A stretch of DNA of 64,000 nt from Hyalangium ruber (GCF_034259325.1 NZ_JAXIVS010000001.1:806001-870000); one strand, 5' to 3'; counted from the stretch's first letter, positions 19,495 to 28,714 are shown. Numbers and translations: made by a program. Notes: generated from the letters alone by a model not told the origin.

Positions 19495-20316
19495 ATGAGC
19501 CTTCCTCTGCCCCGCGCTGCAGGCCCCCTACCCGCCTGGCTCTGGAGTGGAGACGAGCCGCGAATCGTCTCCGTCTTCCAGCCGATCGTGGATCTGCGCA
19601 GTGGAGCAGCCATCGGATACGAGGTGCTCTCCCGGGGCCTGGGGCCGGCGCAGGTTCCTCCCCAGGTGCTCTTCGGTCGGGCGCGGGTGGAGGGCGTCAC
19701 CTGGGAGCTGGAGCGAGCGTGCTGGACGGCGGCGCTCCGACGCATCTCCACGCTGCCGGCGACGGACCGAACCGTCCCCTTCTTCTTCAACGTGGGTCCA
19801 GACGTGTTGAGCGATCCACGCTTCCAGGATGGCTCCACGCTGGAGCTGCTGGCGCGCCACGGCATCCACCCGCGCGAGCTCGTGCTGGAGATCACCGAGA
19901 CGAGCGTCATCGACGACTCGGAGCAACTGCAGCGGCTCTCACGGGAGCTGCGGGAGCACGGCTTCGGCGTCGCGCTGGATGACTTCGGCGCGGGGCACTC
20001 GGGGCTGGTGACGCTGGTCCACAGCGAGCCGCAGTTCATCAAGCTGGACCAGGCGCTGGTGCGGGGCATCCACCAGCATCGCTACCGCCAGCACCTGGTG
20101 AAGGCGCTGGTCGATTTCGCCGCGAGTGTGAGCGCCACGTTGATCGCCGAGGGCATCGAGACGTGGGAAGAGCTGAACGTGCTCATGACCCTGGGCATCC
20201 GCTACGTGCAGGGCTTCCTGGTGGCACGGCCTGCCCTGACGCCGCCGCGTCCCTCGGAAGAGTTCGACGCGCGCCGCCGCGAGGCCCTGCGCACCCTGCT
20301 CCCCATCTCGCCCTGA
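19495..20316 (+). CDS. EAL-domain cyclic-di-GMP phosphodiesterase
   Basis: About 273 residues, essentially a single EAL domain. The catalytic motifs look intact: YEVLSRG (EVL variant of EAL), FFFNVGP with the metal-binding Asn, LEITET, DDFGAGHSGL, IKLDQALV, AEGIETWEEL and the terminal QGFLVARP. It should hydrolyse c-di-GMP to pGpG in the cytoplasm. No sensory or receiver domain is attached, so control is probably by expression or partners. The ATG at 19495 is preferred over an upstream in-frame start because the EAL-type sequence begins shortly after it. Confidence 0.88.
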   Translation: MSLPLPRAAGPLPAWLWSGDEPRIVSVFQPIVDLRSGAAIGYEVLSRGLGPAQVPPQVLFGRARVEGVTWELERACWTAALRRISTLPATDRTVPFFFNVGPDVLSDPRFQDGSTLELLARHGIHPRELVLEITETSVIDDSEQLQRLSRELREHGFGVALDDFGAGHSGLVTLVHSEPQFIKLDQALVRGIHQHRYRQHLVKALVDFAASVSATLIAEGIETWEELNVLMTLGIRYVQGFLVARPALTPPRPSEEFDARRREALRTLLPISP

Positions 20317-20375
20317 CCCCTCAATGCCGGCTAACCTCCGGCCACCTCCCATCCCGGGAGTGGAACCCATCCCCT

Positions 20376-22367
20376 ATGACTCCATTTAGAACGGTTCGTT
20401 CCGTACGGGCTGCCTTGTTCGCGGGCGCCCTGGCTCTCACGTCCTGCACGGGTGACAAAGGCGACTCGGGCGCCCCTGGCAAGGAGGGGCCCACCGGAGA
20501 CGTTGGCACCGAGGGCCCTCAGGGCCCCCAGGGTCCTCAAGGCGAGGGCATGAAGTGGCTCTCGTTCGAGGACGTGGGCTTTGCCCGCACCGACGCCGAG
20601 AAGCACAAGGTACGCGCCTCGACCAAGGCCAACGTCAACGGTCGCGAGGTCTCCATCGGCTTCACCACGCTGCTGCGCGGTCGCCAGGATCCCTCCCGCC
20701 CCGAGCGCCAGTGTGATCTCGCCAACAGCCCCGCCACCTGTATGGGCGTGCTCCTGTCCGCCTCCGGCCAGCCCCTGCGCGATGACGCGGGCGCGGTCGT
20801 CGTCTCCACCGCCCACGACAACACCACCCTGCAGAAGGTCGGCGACAAGATCTTCATGGTCAACTCGACCGAGTCGATCCCCGCCGCGATGTTCGTGACC
20901 ACCCTCGCGCAGGATCCGGCGACTGGCGCCCTCTCGGCCACCGCCACGCGCGCCCTGGACACCTCGCCCATCGATGGCTTCTGGTACTCGTGCGCCGGCT
21001 CGAAGTCGCCCTGGGGCTCGCACCTGGCCTCCGAGGAGTTCCCCGTCGACGCCCGCTTCATGCAGGAGCGCACCAGCTGGGCCGACCTGCGCACCCGGGC
21101 CACCTCGCCCACCTTCCCCGAGTTCAAGCTCGCCGCCCAGTACTGGGGCGTGAACCTCGAGGACGCCAACCAGGACGGCACCCCGGATGGGGACATCGCG
21201 GACTTCAAGGCGGTGTTCTCGCCCTACTTCTACGGCTTCGCGGTGGAGGCCACCGTGGCCGAGAACGGCCAGGCCACGCTCAAGAAGCACTACGCCATGG
21301 GGCGCCACTCCATGGAGCTGCCCCTCGTGATGCCGGACAACAAGACCGTGCTGCTGACGGATGACGGCACCAACGTGACGCTCTCCATGTTCGTCGCCGA
21401 CACCGCGGGCGACCTGAGCGCGGGCACGCTGTACGTCATGCGCGCGTACCAGACGACGCCCGCCGGCAGTAAGGACTTCATCGCCGACGTCGACTGGGTC
21501 AACCTCGGCCACGCGACGAACGACCAGGTCCGCGCGCTGCTCCACCCGCCCGCGGGCACCCCGCGCATCACCTTCTCCGACATCTTCGAGACGGAGGCGC
21601 CGAACGCGGGCGCCTGCCCGACGGAGGGCTTCAAGCCGGTGCGCGGCGCGAACTCGGAGACGCTCGAGTGCATCAAGCTGCGGCCGGGCATGGAGCTGGC
21701 GGCCTCGCGGCTCGAGACGCGCCGCTACGCCAACTACCTGGGCGCCACCACCGAGCTGAACAAGGAGGAGGGCATGACCTATGACCCCGACTCCCACACG
21801 CTCTACGTCGCGCTGAGCGACATCTCCAAGGGCATGGGCGGGCAGACGGGTGGCGATGACCACATCAACGTCGCCACCAACCTGTGCGGCGGTGTCTTCG
21901 GCCTGAACGTGGGCCCGTGGATGAACGCCAGCGGCACCGTGGTGACCAACTACGCGCCCCTGAACTGGTACCCCGTGCTCGTGGGCGTGCCGCAGACCTA
22001 CACGGCCGGCAGCCCGTACGTGGGCAACACGTGCAGCGTCAACGGCCTCGCCAACCCGGACAACCTGGCCTACCTGCGCGGGTACAACACGCTGATCATC
22101 GGCGAGGACACCGGCTCCGGGCACCAGAACGACGCCATCTGGTCGTTCAACACCGTCACCCGCAAGCTCACGCGCATCATGACGACGCCCTTCGGCGCGG
22201 AGACGACCGCGCCGGGCTGGTTCCCGGATATCAACGGCTACGGCTACCTGACGGCCGTCGTCCAGCACCCCTATGGCGAGAGCGACGCCAACCGCCTCAC
22301 GGAGCCCGAGGCGACCGGCCGTGAGAGCTGGGTGGGCGTCGTCGGTCCGTTCCCGGCGTTGAAGTAG
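20376..22367 (+). CDS. PhoX-like (DUF839) phosphatase lipoprotein with collagen-like linker
   Basis: About 663 residues. Lipoprotein signal with C24 (LALTSC), then 11 uninterrupted Gly-X-Y triplets (residues 26-58, e.g. GDSGAPGKEGP, GPQGPQGPQG), then a large domain resembling PhoX/DUF839 alkaline phosphatases: FWYSCAGSKSPWGSHLASEE, EDANQDGTPDGD, a central YAMGRHSMELPLVMPDNKTV, and GMTYDPDSHTLYVALSD, which are typical calcium/iron-site regions. PhoX enzymes release phosphate from esters outside the cytoplasm. The collagen-like stalk may hold the enzyme off the outer membrane. A heme-motif lipoprotein gene follows. Confidence 0.75.
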   Translation: MTPFRTVRSVRAALFAGALALTSCTGDKGDSGAPGKEGPTGDVGTEGPQGPQGPQGEGMKWLSFEDVGFARTDAEKHKVRASTKANVNGREVSIGFTTLLRGRQDPSRPERQCDLANSPATCMGVLLSASGQPLRDDAGAVVVSTAHDNTTLQKVGDKIFMVNSTESIPAAMFVTTLAQDPATGALSATATRALDTSPIDGFWYSCAGSKSPWGSHLASEEFPVDARFMQERTSWADLRTRATSPTFPEFKLAAQYWGVNLEDANQDGTPDGDIADFKAVFSPYFYGFAVEATVAENGQATLKKHYAMGRHSMELPLVMPDNKTVLLTDDGTNVTLSMFVADTAGDLSAGTLYVMRAYQTTPAGSKDFIADVDWVNLGHATNDQVRALLHPPAGTPRITFSDIFETEAPNAGACPTEGFKPVRGANSETLECIKLRPGMELAASRLETRRYANYLGATTELNKEEGMTYDPDSHTLYVALSDISKGMGGQTGGDDHINVATNLCGGVFGLNVGPWMNASGTVVTNYAPLNWYPVLVGVPQTYTAGSPYVGNTCSVNGLANPDNLAYLRGYNTLIIGEDTGSGHQNDAIWSFNTVTRKLTRIMTTPFGAETTAPGWFPDINGYGYLTAVVQHPYGESDANRLTEPEATGRESWVGVVGPFPALK

Positions 22368-22373
22368 GCGCCA

Positions 22374-22406
22374 GGGCCCGGGCGGTCTCCAGGCCGGCCC
22401 GGGCTC
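22374..22406 (+). terminator. GC hairpin after the PhoX-like gene
   Basis: Two copies of the self-complementary GCCCGGGC (22376-22383 and 22397-22404) can pair across a 13-base loop just after the stop codon. There is no T-run, so the call is tentative. Confidence 0.35.
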
Positions 22407-22481
22407 GGCTCCATGCAGCAACCCCTTCCGCGGGGGGCCCTGGCCCTCCGCGGTTCCTTCTCACCGGAGTGTCTTGTCCTG

Positions 22482-24281
22482 ATGTCGCCGCGCGCCGCTG
22501 TCCTGCTCTCCTCGCTGCTCCTTCTGGCCAGTGCGTGCCGCCGCACGGAGGCCCAGTCCTCGAAAGATGCGGGCACCCCGAGCGCCACGGCCGACGCCGC
22601 CACGCAGGCGCGGGTGGACCTGCGCAACGACGTGCTCTCGCACCGCACGCCGTACATTCCTCCGCAGTGCTACACGAAGACGCGAGGGGCCCAGGGGCGC
22701 ATCCACAACCCGTGCTTCGTGTGCCACCAGTCGTCGCGCGCGCCCAACTACATCGATGACGCGGCCCTGCAGCTCGACTTCGCCTTCCCCGCGGTGGCGC
22801 GGCGCAACCCGTGGGCCAACCTCTTCGTGGACCGCCGCAAGGCCATTGCCGCCATGCCGGACGCAGAGCTGCTGGCCTACGTCCGCCAGAGCAACTACCT
22901 CGCCCCGGATGGCGCACCCGCCCTCGCGCGCACGCTCCAGAAGGTCCCGAAGGACTGGGACCTCGATGGCAATGGCCGCTGGGACGGATGGAGCCCCGAC
23001 ATCGCCTTCCGCTTCGATGAGCGCGGCTTCGACGTGCGCCCGGATGGGAGCCTCACCGGCTGGCGCGCGTTCGCGTACTACCCCTTCCCGGGCACCTTCT
23101 GGCCCACCAACGGCTCCTTCGGGGACGTGCTGATCCGCCTGCCCGAGGCGTTCCGCCAGGATGAGAACGGCCAGGCGGATGTCACGGTGTACACGCTCAA
23201 CCTCGCCATCCTCGAGGCGCTCGTGGCGCGCCGGGATGTCCCCATCGAGCCCCTCGAGGAGAAGCGCTTCGGGGTGGATCTCGACGGAGACGGCAAGCTC
23301 GCCACCGCGAAGCAGGTGCGCTACCTCTGGAAGCCCCCTCAGCTCACCATGAGCTGGGTGGGCCGGGCGCGCGCGCTGCAACAGCAGGAAGCCGTTCACC
23401 TCGCTGCGGGCCTCTTCCCCGAGGACACGGAGTTCGCCCACACCGTGCGCTACCTGGACGTGGTGGAGGGCAAGCCCCGCATGGCGGCGCGGCTCAAGGA
23501 GCTGCGCTACATGGTGAAGAAGGGCTGGATCAGCTACGGCGCGTTCATGCAGGCGGCGAGTCGGGAGGCGCGCGAGGCGGAGCAGACGCCCGACAAGACC
23601 CGCGCCCTCGGCGGCGTCTTCGAGCAGGGCGTCGGCAACGGTGCGGGCTGGCGCCTCCAGGGCTTCATCGAGGATGCCCAGGGCCAGCTGCGTCCCCAGA
23701 GCCGTGAGGAGCACGCCTTCTGCCTCGGCTGCCACTCCGGCGTCGGCGCGACGGATGACAGCGTCTTCTCCTTTGGCCGCAAGCTCCCCGCCTCCGAGTT
23801 CCAGGCCGGGTGGTTCCACTGGTCGCAGCGGGGCCTGGAGGGCGTACGCGAGCCAGTGCGCGCCGACGGCCACGGCGAATACGCGTACTACCTGAAGCAC
23901 AACGGCGCTGGGGACGAGCTGCGCGCGAACACCGAGGTACTCGAGCGCTTCTTCAACCCGGACGGCGCGCTCCGCCCCGAGGCCGCGCAGGCGCTCCGCG
24001 AGGACATCTCCACCCTGCTCCTGCCGAGCCCCGAGCGGGCGATCCAGCTCGACAAGGCGTACCGGCTGATCGTCCGCGAGCAAAGCTTCACGCGCGGCAG
24101 GGATGCCATCCTCGCCCCCGCCGACAACGTCCACCGTGAGCTGCCCGCAGACGGCCCCGAAATGGAGACGGGGGTGAGCGACGCACTGCCCGGACCGCGC
24201 GAAGGCAAACTCGGCCCCTACCCGGGCCTGCTCGCCCGTCCCAAGCCGGAGCCCTCCAAGGGGCTCACGGACGCGCGCTGA
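22482..24281 (+). CDS. Lipoprotein with two c-type heme motifs (cytochrome-like), function unknown
   Basis: About 599 residues from the ATG at 22482, chosen because it gives a lipoprotein signal (LLLLASAC). Two CxxCH motifs are visible: NPCFVCHQS (C78-H82) and FCLGCHSG (C414-H418), so the protein probably binds two covalent hemes in the periplasm or at the outer membrane. Two Asp-rich calcium-like loops also occur (DLDGNGRWDG, DLDGDGKL). Lies just downstream of the PhoX-like gene and may be cotranscribed. I know no named family with this layout. Confidence 0.7.
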   Translation: MSPRAAVLLSSLLLLASACRRTEAQSSKDAGTPSATADAATQARVDLRNDVLSHRTPYIPPQCYTKTRGAQGRIHNPCFVCHQSSRAPNYIDDAALQLDFAFPAVARRNPWANLFVDRRKAIAAMPDAELLAYVRQSNYLAPDGAPALARTLQKVPKDWDLDGNGRWDGWSPDIAFRFDERGFDVRPDGSLTGWRAFAYYPFPGTFWPTNGSFGDVLIRLPEAFRQDENGQADVTVYTLNLAILEALVARRDVPIEPLEEKRFGVDLDGDGKLATAKQVRYLWKPPQLTMSWVGRARALQQQEAVHLAAGLFPEDTEFAHTVRYLDVVEGKPRMAARLKELRYMVKKGWISYGAFMQAASREAREAEQTPDKTRALGGVFEQGVGNGAGWRLQGFIEDAQGQLRPQSREEHAFCLGCHSGVGATDDSVFSFGRKLPASEFQAGWFHWSQRGLEGVREPVRADGHGEYAYYLKHNGAGDELRANTEVLERFFNPDGALRPEAAQALREDISTLLLPSPERAIQLDKAYRLIVREQSFTRGRDAILAPADNVHRELPADGPEMETGVSDALPGPREGKLGPYPGLLARPKPEPSKGLTDAR

Positions 24282-24290
24282 GCCGGCGGC

Positions 24291-24830
24291 TCAGGGGATG
24301 ATGGGGATCGCGGAGACACCCTCGAACTCCACCGTGCCGCCCTTGGTGATGCCCACCGACTGGCACCAGCCGCCGGGTACCTCCAGCACGAACTGGCTGG
24401 GTATCCCCACCGAGCGCGGGGTGGTCGTCTTCGGCTCGGCCCGCTCGATGATGCCCACCACCTGGTTCTTCGTGTTGATGAAGAGGATGTCCAGGGGGAT
24501 GAGCGTGTTGCGCATCCAGAAGCTCTGCACCTCCTCCACGGGGAAGAGGAAGAGCATGCCCTTGCCGGCGGCCAGCTCCGTGCGCCACATGAGCCCGCGC
24601 TGGCGGGAGAGCGGCGTGGCGACCACCTCCACCTCCACCCGGTGGACCCCACCGAAGGCGTCCTTCAGGCGCACGTACGCTCGCGGCAGCGGCGGCATCT
24701 CATAGTCCTTGTCCGTGACATCCGTGGGCGCAGGGCGTGGAGCGGCCGGCGGCTTGCCCTCGGCCTCGGGTGCCTGGCAGGCCAGGAGCAACAGCGCGGC
24801 CAGCAGGCCGCGAAAGCAGGTGTGCGTCAT
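24291..24830 (-). CDS. DUF192-family lipoprotein
   Basis: About 179 residues with lipobox LLLLACQ and a Pro/Ala linker. The DUF192 domain covers about residues 55-175: VEVVATPLSRQRGLMWR, GMLFLFPVEEVQSFWMRNTLIPLDILFIN, VLEVPGGWCQSVGITKGG. The family is widespread and exported, with no established biochemical role. The ATG overlaps the stop of the upstream PilZ gene (ATGA), so the two are translationally coupled. Confidence 0.88.
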   Translation of the reverse strand: MTHTCFRGLLAALLLLACQAPEAEGKPPAAPRPAPTDVTDKDYEMPPLPRAYVRLKDAFGGVHRVEVEVVATPLSRQRGLMWRTELAAGKGMLFLFPVEEVQSFWMRNTLIPLDILFINTKNQVVGIIERAEPKTTTPRSVGIPSQFVLEVPGGWCQSVGITKGGTVEFEGVSAIPIIP

Positions 24831-25219
24831 GATTGGAGGGGCTTGTTGAGCAGCTTCTCGGTCAGGTCCTGTCCCAGGCTGTCGGCCATCAGCTTCTCGA
24901 CGACGGCCTCGAACTCGGAGCGCTGCGAGTCGTTGCTGTAGATGAAACGGATGCCCATGCCCGGCTCCTCGGCATCCCCCTTGGACCAGACCACTTCGCC
25001 CAGCAGCTCGAAGGGCTCCTCGCGCTGGGGCACCGTCAGTTTGAAGAGGAAGCGCGTGCCAATGGGCAGCGGCTTCTTCGTCTTGATGAAGGTGCCACCC
25101 TTGGAGATGTTCTTCGTGTAGTCGGCGAAGAACGAGTTGAGCTTCTTGTAGTCCACCTTCAGCTCGATGGGCACGCGCGTCTGTTGGCGCTGCTCTGGAC
25201 CGGTCTTCTGTTCGGGCAT
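24827..25219 (-). CDS. PilZ-domain protein (Myxococcus TIGR02266-like)
   Basis: 130 residues, one PilZ domain. The two c-di-GMP contact motifs are intact: RQQTR (RxxxR, residues 11-15) and NISKGG (NxSxxG, residues 37-42), followed by typical strands (GTRFLFKLTV, FELLGEVVWSK, GMGIRFIY). This fits the myxobacterial PilZ family that includes the reversal regulator PlpA, but I cannot tell which paralogue. The start at 25219 is the ATG before the domain. Only 25 bp separate it from the divergent peptidase gene, so their promoters must overlap. Confidence 0.85.
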   Translation of the reverse strand: MPEQKTGPEQRQQTRVPIELKVDYKKLNSFFADYTKNISKGGTFIKTKKPLPIGTRFLFKLTVPQREEPFELLGEVVWSKGDAEEPGMGIRFIYSNDSQRSEFEAVVEKLMADSLGQDLTEKLLNKPLQS

Positions 25220-25244
25220 GCGGGGTCGGAGTATAGGGGAGCCT

Positions 25245-27617
25245 ATGCGGCAAGTCCTGCTATCCCGGCTTCGCACCCTGGTACGGCGCCCCGCGGTGAT
25301 CACCGTGGTAGGAATTCTGGCGCTCGGCGGTTCCGCGCTCGTCTTCCTGCCCCTCTTCGGGATGCCCGGCTTCGAGCTGGGGCTGGCCCTCTCCATCGCC
25401 GTGGGCACCCTGGGAGGTGGGGTGGGCGTCGCCGCCGCCGCGCAGGAGCGCCGCATCCTCCTGGGCGAGGAGCTCCGCCTGAAGGAGCTGCCTCGCCCCG
25501 AGCGTCCCTCCCAGGCACTGGCGCTCGCCCTGGGCACCGCCCTGCTGCTGAACGTGGGGGTGCTGGTGCCCCCCTTCCTCAGCGCTACCCTCTTCTCCGT
25601 CCTGGGCACGGCGTGTGATCCGTTCGAGCTGGTGGGCTTCTACCCGCTGCTCACCCTGCCCTCCGCGCTGCTGGCCTCCACCGTGGGCGTCCTCTGTGGC
25701 TTCGGAGTCCGGCGGCCCGGGCGTGCGGTGCTCGCCTACATCGGCCTGGTGCTCCTCTCGGGGCTGCCCACCGCGTGGCCCATCGTCTTCGGGCCCCAGG
25801 TGTATGCCTTCAACCACTTTCTCGGACATCTGCCCGGCCCGCTCTATGACGAGGCGCTGACGGTGACGCCCCGGCTGGCCTGGTTCCGCCTGGAGACGCT
25901 GCTGCTGGCGGGGCTGGTGGCGCTGCTCACCGGGGTGAGCCTGAGGGTGCCGGAGGGCCGCCTCGCCCGGCCGAAGCTGGGACTCGGCGCATGGGGGTTG
26001 GTGGCACTGCTGATGGGAGGGGTGGTCCTCATCGAGGCGAACGGCCCCGCCCTGGGGCTGCGGATGAACGCGGAGTACCTCGCCGAGCAGCTCGGCGGCG
26101 TGCGCGGCTCCCCCCACTTCCGCCTCTACTACCCGCGCGGCATGGACCGCGAGGCGGTGGAGCGCACCGTGCGCGACTTGGAGTTCCGCCACGCGCAGCT
26201 CTCTCGCTTCCTGGGCGGCGCGCCCTCGGAGACGATCCGCGTCTACCTGTACCGCACCGAAGAGGAGAAGCAGGCGCTGGTGGGCGCCGGGCGGACCCAG
26301 TTCGCCAAGCCCTGGCTCTACGAGCTGCACATCAACGACCGGCCCTTCCCCCATACGAGCCTCCACCACGAGCTGGCGCACGTCATGGCGGCCCCGGCGG
26401 GCAGCGGCCCCTTCCGTGTCACCACCCGCCTCGGGCTCTGGCCACTGATGGGCGTGATTGAAGGCTTCGCGGTGGCGGCGGATGACCCCATCCAGGGCGA
26501 GATGACCCTGCACCAGTGGGCAGCCGGCATGCGCCGCCACAAGCTGGCCCCGGACATGCGCAAGCTGATGGGCACCGAGGGCTTCTACCAGGCGGCGCCC
26601 TCGCGGGCGTACACGGTGGCGGGCTCCTTCCTGCGCTACCTGGCGGACACCTACGGCGCGGAGAAGGTGCGGGTGCTCTACGCGCACGCGGACTTCCAGG
26701 AGGCCTATGGCCGCTCGCTGGACGAGCTCGTCACCGAGTGGGAGCGCCACCTGGACACGCTGCCGCTGGACGAGGACGCGGCCAGCCGGGCCTTCCTGCG
26801 CTTCCGCACCGGCAGCCTCTTCACGCGCATGTGCGCCCGTGAGGTGGCGCGGCTCCAGGAGGATGCCCGCGACGCGCTGGTGAGTGATCCGCAGGATGCG
26901 CTCGAGCGCTACCAGCGCGCCGCGAAGCTCCAGCCCGAGGAGCCCGGCTACGTCATCGGCCAGGCCGCCGCGATGGACCAGCTGGACCGCACCGCCGACG
27001 CCGCCAAGCTGCTCGCCACCCTGGCCGAGCGGGTGAAGGACCAGCCGGCGATGGAGGCCGAGGTGGCCATGGATCAGGCGGAGATGGCGCTGCGCCTGGA
27101 GAAGCTGGACGAGGCCCGCGCCCACCTGGAGCGGGTGCTGGCGCTGGCCCCCAGTCCCGAGCTGGCACGCGGCGCCCACATCCGGCTGGCGGCGCTGGAG
27201 TCCCCCTCGCTCCTGAGGGCCGTGGAGTCCTTCTTCCGCTCCACCCGCGACGAGCTGCGCCTGCTGCAGCTCTCTCGCGCGCTGGAGCTGAACCCCAAGG
27301 AGCCCTACCTCCTCTATTTGCTGGGGCGGCGCGTGCAGCAGGTGGGCGGGGCGCCCGGGATGGCGGTGGAGTACACCTCCCGCTCGCTCGCAGTCGGGGG
27401 CCCCACGCTGCCCGAGCCCATCCGCCGGGAGGCGCTGCGCTCGCTGGTGGAGGCCTCCTACCTCGCCGGAGATTGCGGCGCGGTGCGGCATGAGGTGGGC
27501 GCATTGCCCGATTTTGGACCTGCCTTCAAGGCGGCGGCCCTGGAGTGGATGGCGCGGTGTGATTTCGAGGATGGTGCCTTCCAAGGACCTCTGGTGCCCC
27601 GGCAGGCTTTCCGCTAG
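25245..27617 (+). CDS. Integral-membrane gluzincin peptidase (MA-like) with TPR region
   Basis: 790 residues. About eight hydrophobic segments occupy residues ~15-280. A metallopeptidase domain then carries HHELAHV (zinc ligands H375 and H379, catalytic E376) and a downstream GVIEGFAV whose E406 fits the third ligand of gluzincins. From ~residue 530 the chain is helical, with TPR-like repeats (ALERYQRAAKLQPEEPGYV, ARAHLERVLALAPSPEL, RALELNPKEPYLLYLLG). The peptidase probably acts outside the membrane on an unknown substrate. Divergent from the PilZ gene by 25 bp. Confidence 0.75.
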   Translation: MRQVLLSRLRTLVRRPAVITVVGILALGGSALVFLPLFGMPGFELGLALSIAVGTLGGGVGVAAAAQERRILLGEELRLKELPRPERPSQALALALGTALLLNVGVLVPPFLSATLFSVLGTACDPFELVGFYPLLTLPSALLASTVGVLCGFGVRRPGRAVLAYIGLVLLSGLPTAWPIVFGPQVYAFNHFLGHLPGPLYDEALTVTPRLAWFRLETLLLAGLVALLTGVSLRVPEGRLARPKLGLGAWGLVALLMGGVVLIEANGPALGLRMNAEYLAEQLGGVRGSPHFRLYYPRGMDREAVERTVRDLEFRHAQLSRFLGGAPSETIRVYLYRTEEEKQALVGAGRTQFAKPWLYELHINDRPFPHTSLHHELAHVMAAPAGSGPFRVTTRLGLWPLMGVIEGFAVAADDPIQGEMTLHQWAAGMRRHKLAPDMRKLMGTEGFYQAAPSRAYTVAGSFLRYLADTYGAEKVRVLYAHADFQEAYGRSLDELVTEWERHLDTLPLDEDAASRAFLRFRTGSLFTRMCAREVARLQEDARDALVSDPQDALERYQRAAKLQPEEPGYVIGQAAAMDQLDRTADAAKLLATLAERVKDQPAMEAEVAMDQAEMALRLEKLDEARAHLERVLALAPSPELARGAHIRLAALESPSLLRAVESFFRSTRDELRLLQLSRALELNPKEPYLLYLLGRRVQQVGGAPGMAVEYTSRSLAVGGPTLPEPIRREALRSLVEASYLAGDCGAVRHEVGALPDFGPAFKAAALEWMARCDFEDGAFQGPLVPRQAFR

Positions 27618-27648
27618 ACGCAGGCGCTTCAACGCGCACGGAGGGTGT

Positions 27649-28173
27649 ATGCGGTTCGAATCGCGGCAGCGGATCCTGGGGACGGTGGACGAGGTAGAGC
27701 GTGCGATCCTCGACCCGCGGTACTTCGACTTCCTGCTCAAGCACCACGGGGTGCTGCTGGAGGTGCAGCCGCTGGAGGTCAAGGACGAGGGCGACAAGGT
27801 TCGGCGCCGGGTGCGCTACCGCCCCAAGCCCGTCATCGCGGCGATTGGCCCGAAGAAGGTGCCGCCCGAGTACTTCGCCTTCATCGAGACGTCGACGTAT
27901 GACCGGAAGAAGAAGGAGCTGACGTTCAGCAACGTGCCCACCTCGAACGCCATCTCGAAGATGCTGGTGAACACGGGCACGCTGCGGCTGCGCGACATCG
28001 GAGGTTCGACCGAGCGCACCATGGACGGGGAGATCTCCCTGAAGCTGCCGCTGCTGATGAAGCCGCTGGCGATGATCGGCGAGAAGATCATCCAGGCCGA
28101 GGGCTTGAAGATCCTCGATGGCGAGGCGCCGGTGCTCAACCGGTTCATCGCCGAGGTGCTGCGCAAGGGCTGA
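27649..28173 (+). CDS. DUF2505 (SRPBCC-fold) protein
   Basis: 174 residues. It resembles the DUF2505 branch of START/SRPBCC ligand-binding folds: an N-terminal FESRQRILGTVDEVERAILDPRYFDFL, a central VRRRVRYRPKPVI and a C-terminal amphipathic helix ending ILDGEAPVLNRFIAEVL. No signal peptide, so cytoplasmic. Ligand unknown; hydrophobic molecules are usual for the fold. The ATG follows GGAGGGTGT, 31 bp after the peptidase gene. Confidence 0.75.
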   Translation: MRFESRQRILGTVDEVERAILDPRYFDFLLKHHGVLLEVQPLEVKDEGDKVRRRVRYRPKPVIAAIGPKKVPPEYFAFIETSTYDRKKKELTFSNVPTSNAISKMLVNTGTLRLRDIGGSTERTMDGEISLKLPLLMKPLAMIGEKIIQAEGLKILDGEAPVLNRFIAEVLRKG

Positions 28174-28203
28174 GCGGGTGATGGGGCAAGGCTGGGGAAT
28201 GAG

Positions 28204-28232
28204 TTGACACCGCGGCGGTTGCCCCCTTAGAG
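28204..28232 (+). promoter_or_regulatory. Candidate sigma-70-type promoter of the NTF2-like lipoprotein
   Basis: A consensus TTGACA (28204-28209), a 17-bp spacer and TTAGAG (28227-28232). This places transcription start at about 28239, only a few bases before the ATG at 28243. Confidence 0.35.
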
Positions 28233-28242
28233 GCGACCGACC

Positions 28243-28707
28243 ATGACCTTCCGAGCCCTTCTCATCGTTCCCCTGCTGCTGGCTGCGGCTTGCACTCCCC
28301 GGCGCATCCCGGGCACCGAGCTCGCCGACACCGAGGACACGCGCGCCATCCTCGCCGTGATGGAGCGCTACCGCAGCGCGCTGGAGGCCAAGGACGCCAA
28401 GGCCATCCAGACGCTGGTGTCCAAGAACTTCCGCGAGGACGGCGGCACCGAGACGACGGACGACGATCTCACGTACGAGAACCTGGACGAGCACCTGTCC
28501 AACCTCTTCCAGCGGCTGGACAACCCCAAGGTGGAGCTGAGCATCCGCCGGGTGGACGTGCAGGACGAGCAGGCCACCGCCATCTACTACTGGAACGCGA
28601 GCTGGAAGCTGCCCTCGCTGACCAACCGGGGCCAGAACGACTCCGAGCTGGAGCAGATGCTCTTCCAGCGCCAGGACGGCGAGTGGAAGATCGTCTCGGG
28701 CATCTGA
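28243..28707 (+). CDS. NTF2-like lipoprotein
   Basis: 154 residues. Lipobox LLLAAAC, then an NTF2/SnoaL-like fold of about 125 residues: ILAVMERYRSALEAKDAKAIQTLVSKNFRED, VELSIRRVDVQDEQATAIYYW and a terminal QDGEWKIVSG. Stand-alone lipoproteins of this fold usually act as binding modules; no catalytic residues can be named. It converges on thrB with a 7-bp gap. Confidence 0.75.
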   Translation: MTFRALLIVPLLLAAACTPRRIPGTELADTEDTRAILAVMERYRSALEAKDAKAIQTLVSKNFREDGGTETTDDDLTYENLDEHLSNLFQRLDNPKVELSIRRVDVQDEQATAIYYWNASWKLPSLTNRGQNDSELEQMLFQRQDGEWKIVSGI

Positions 28708-28714
28708 GCCGCGC

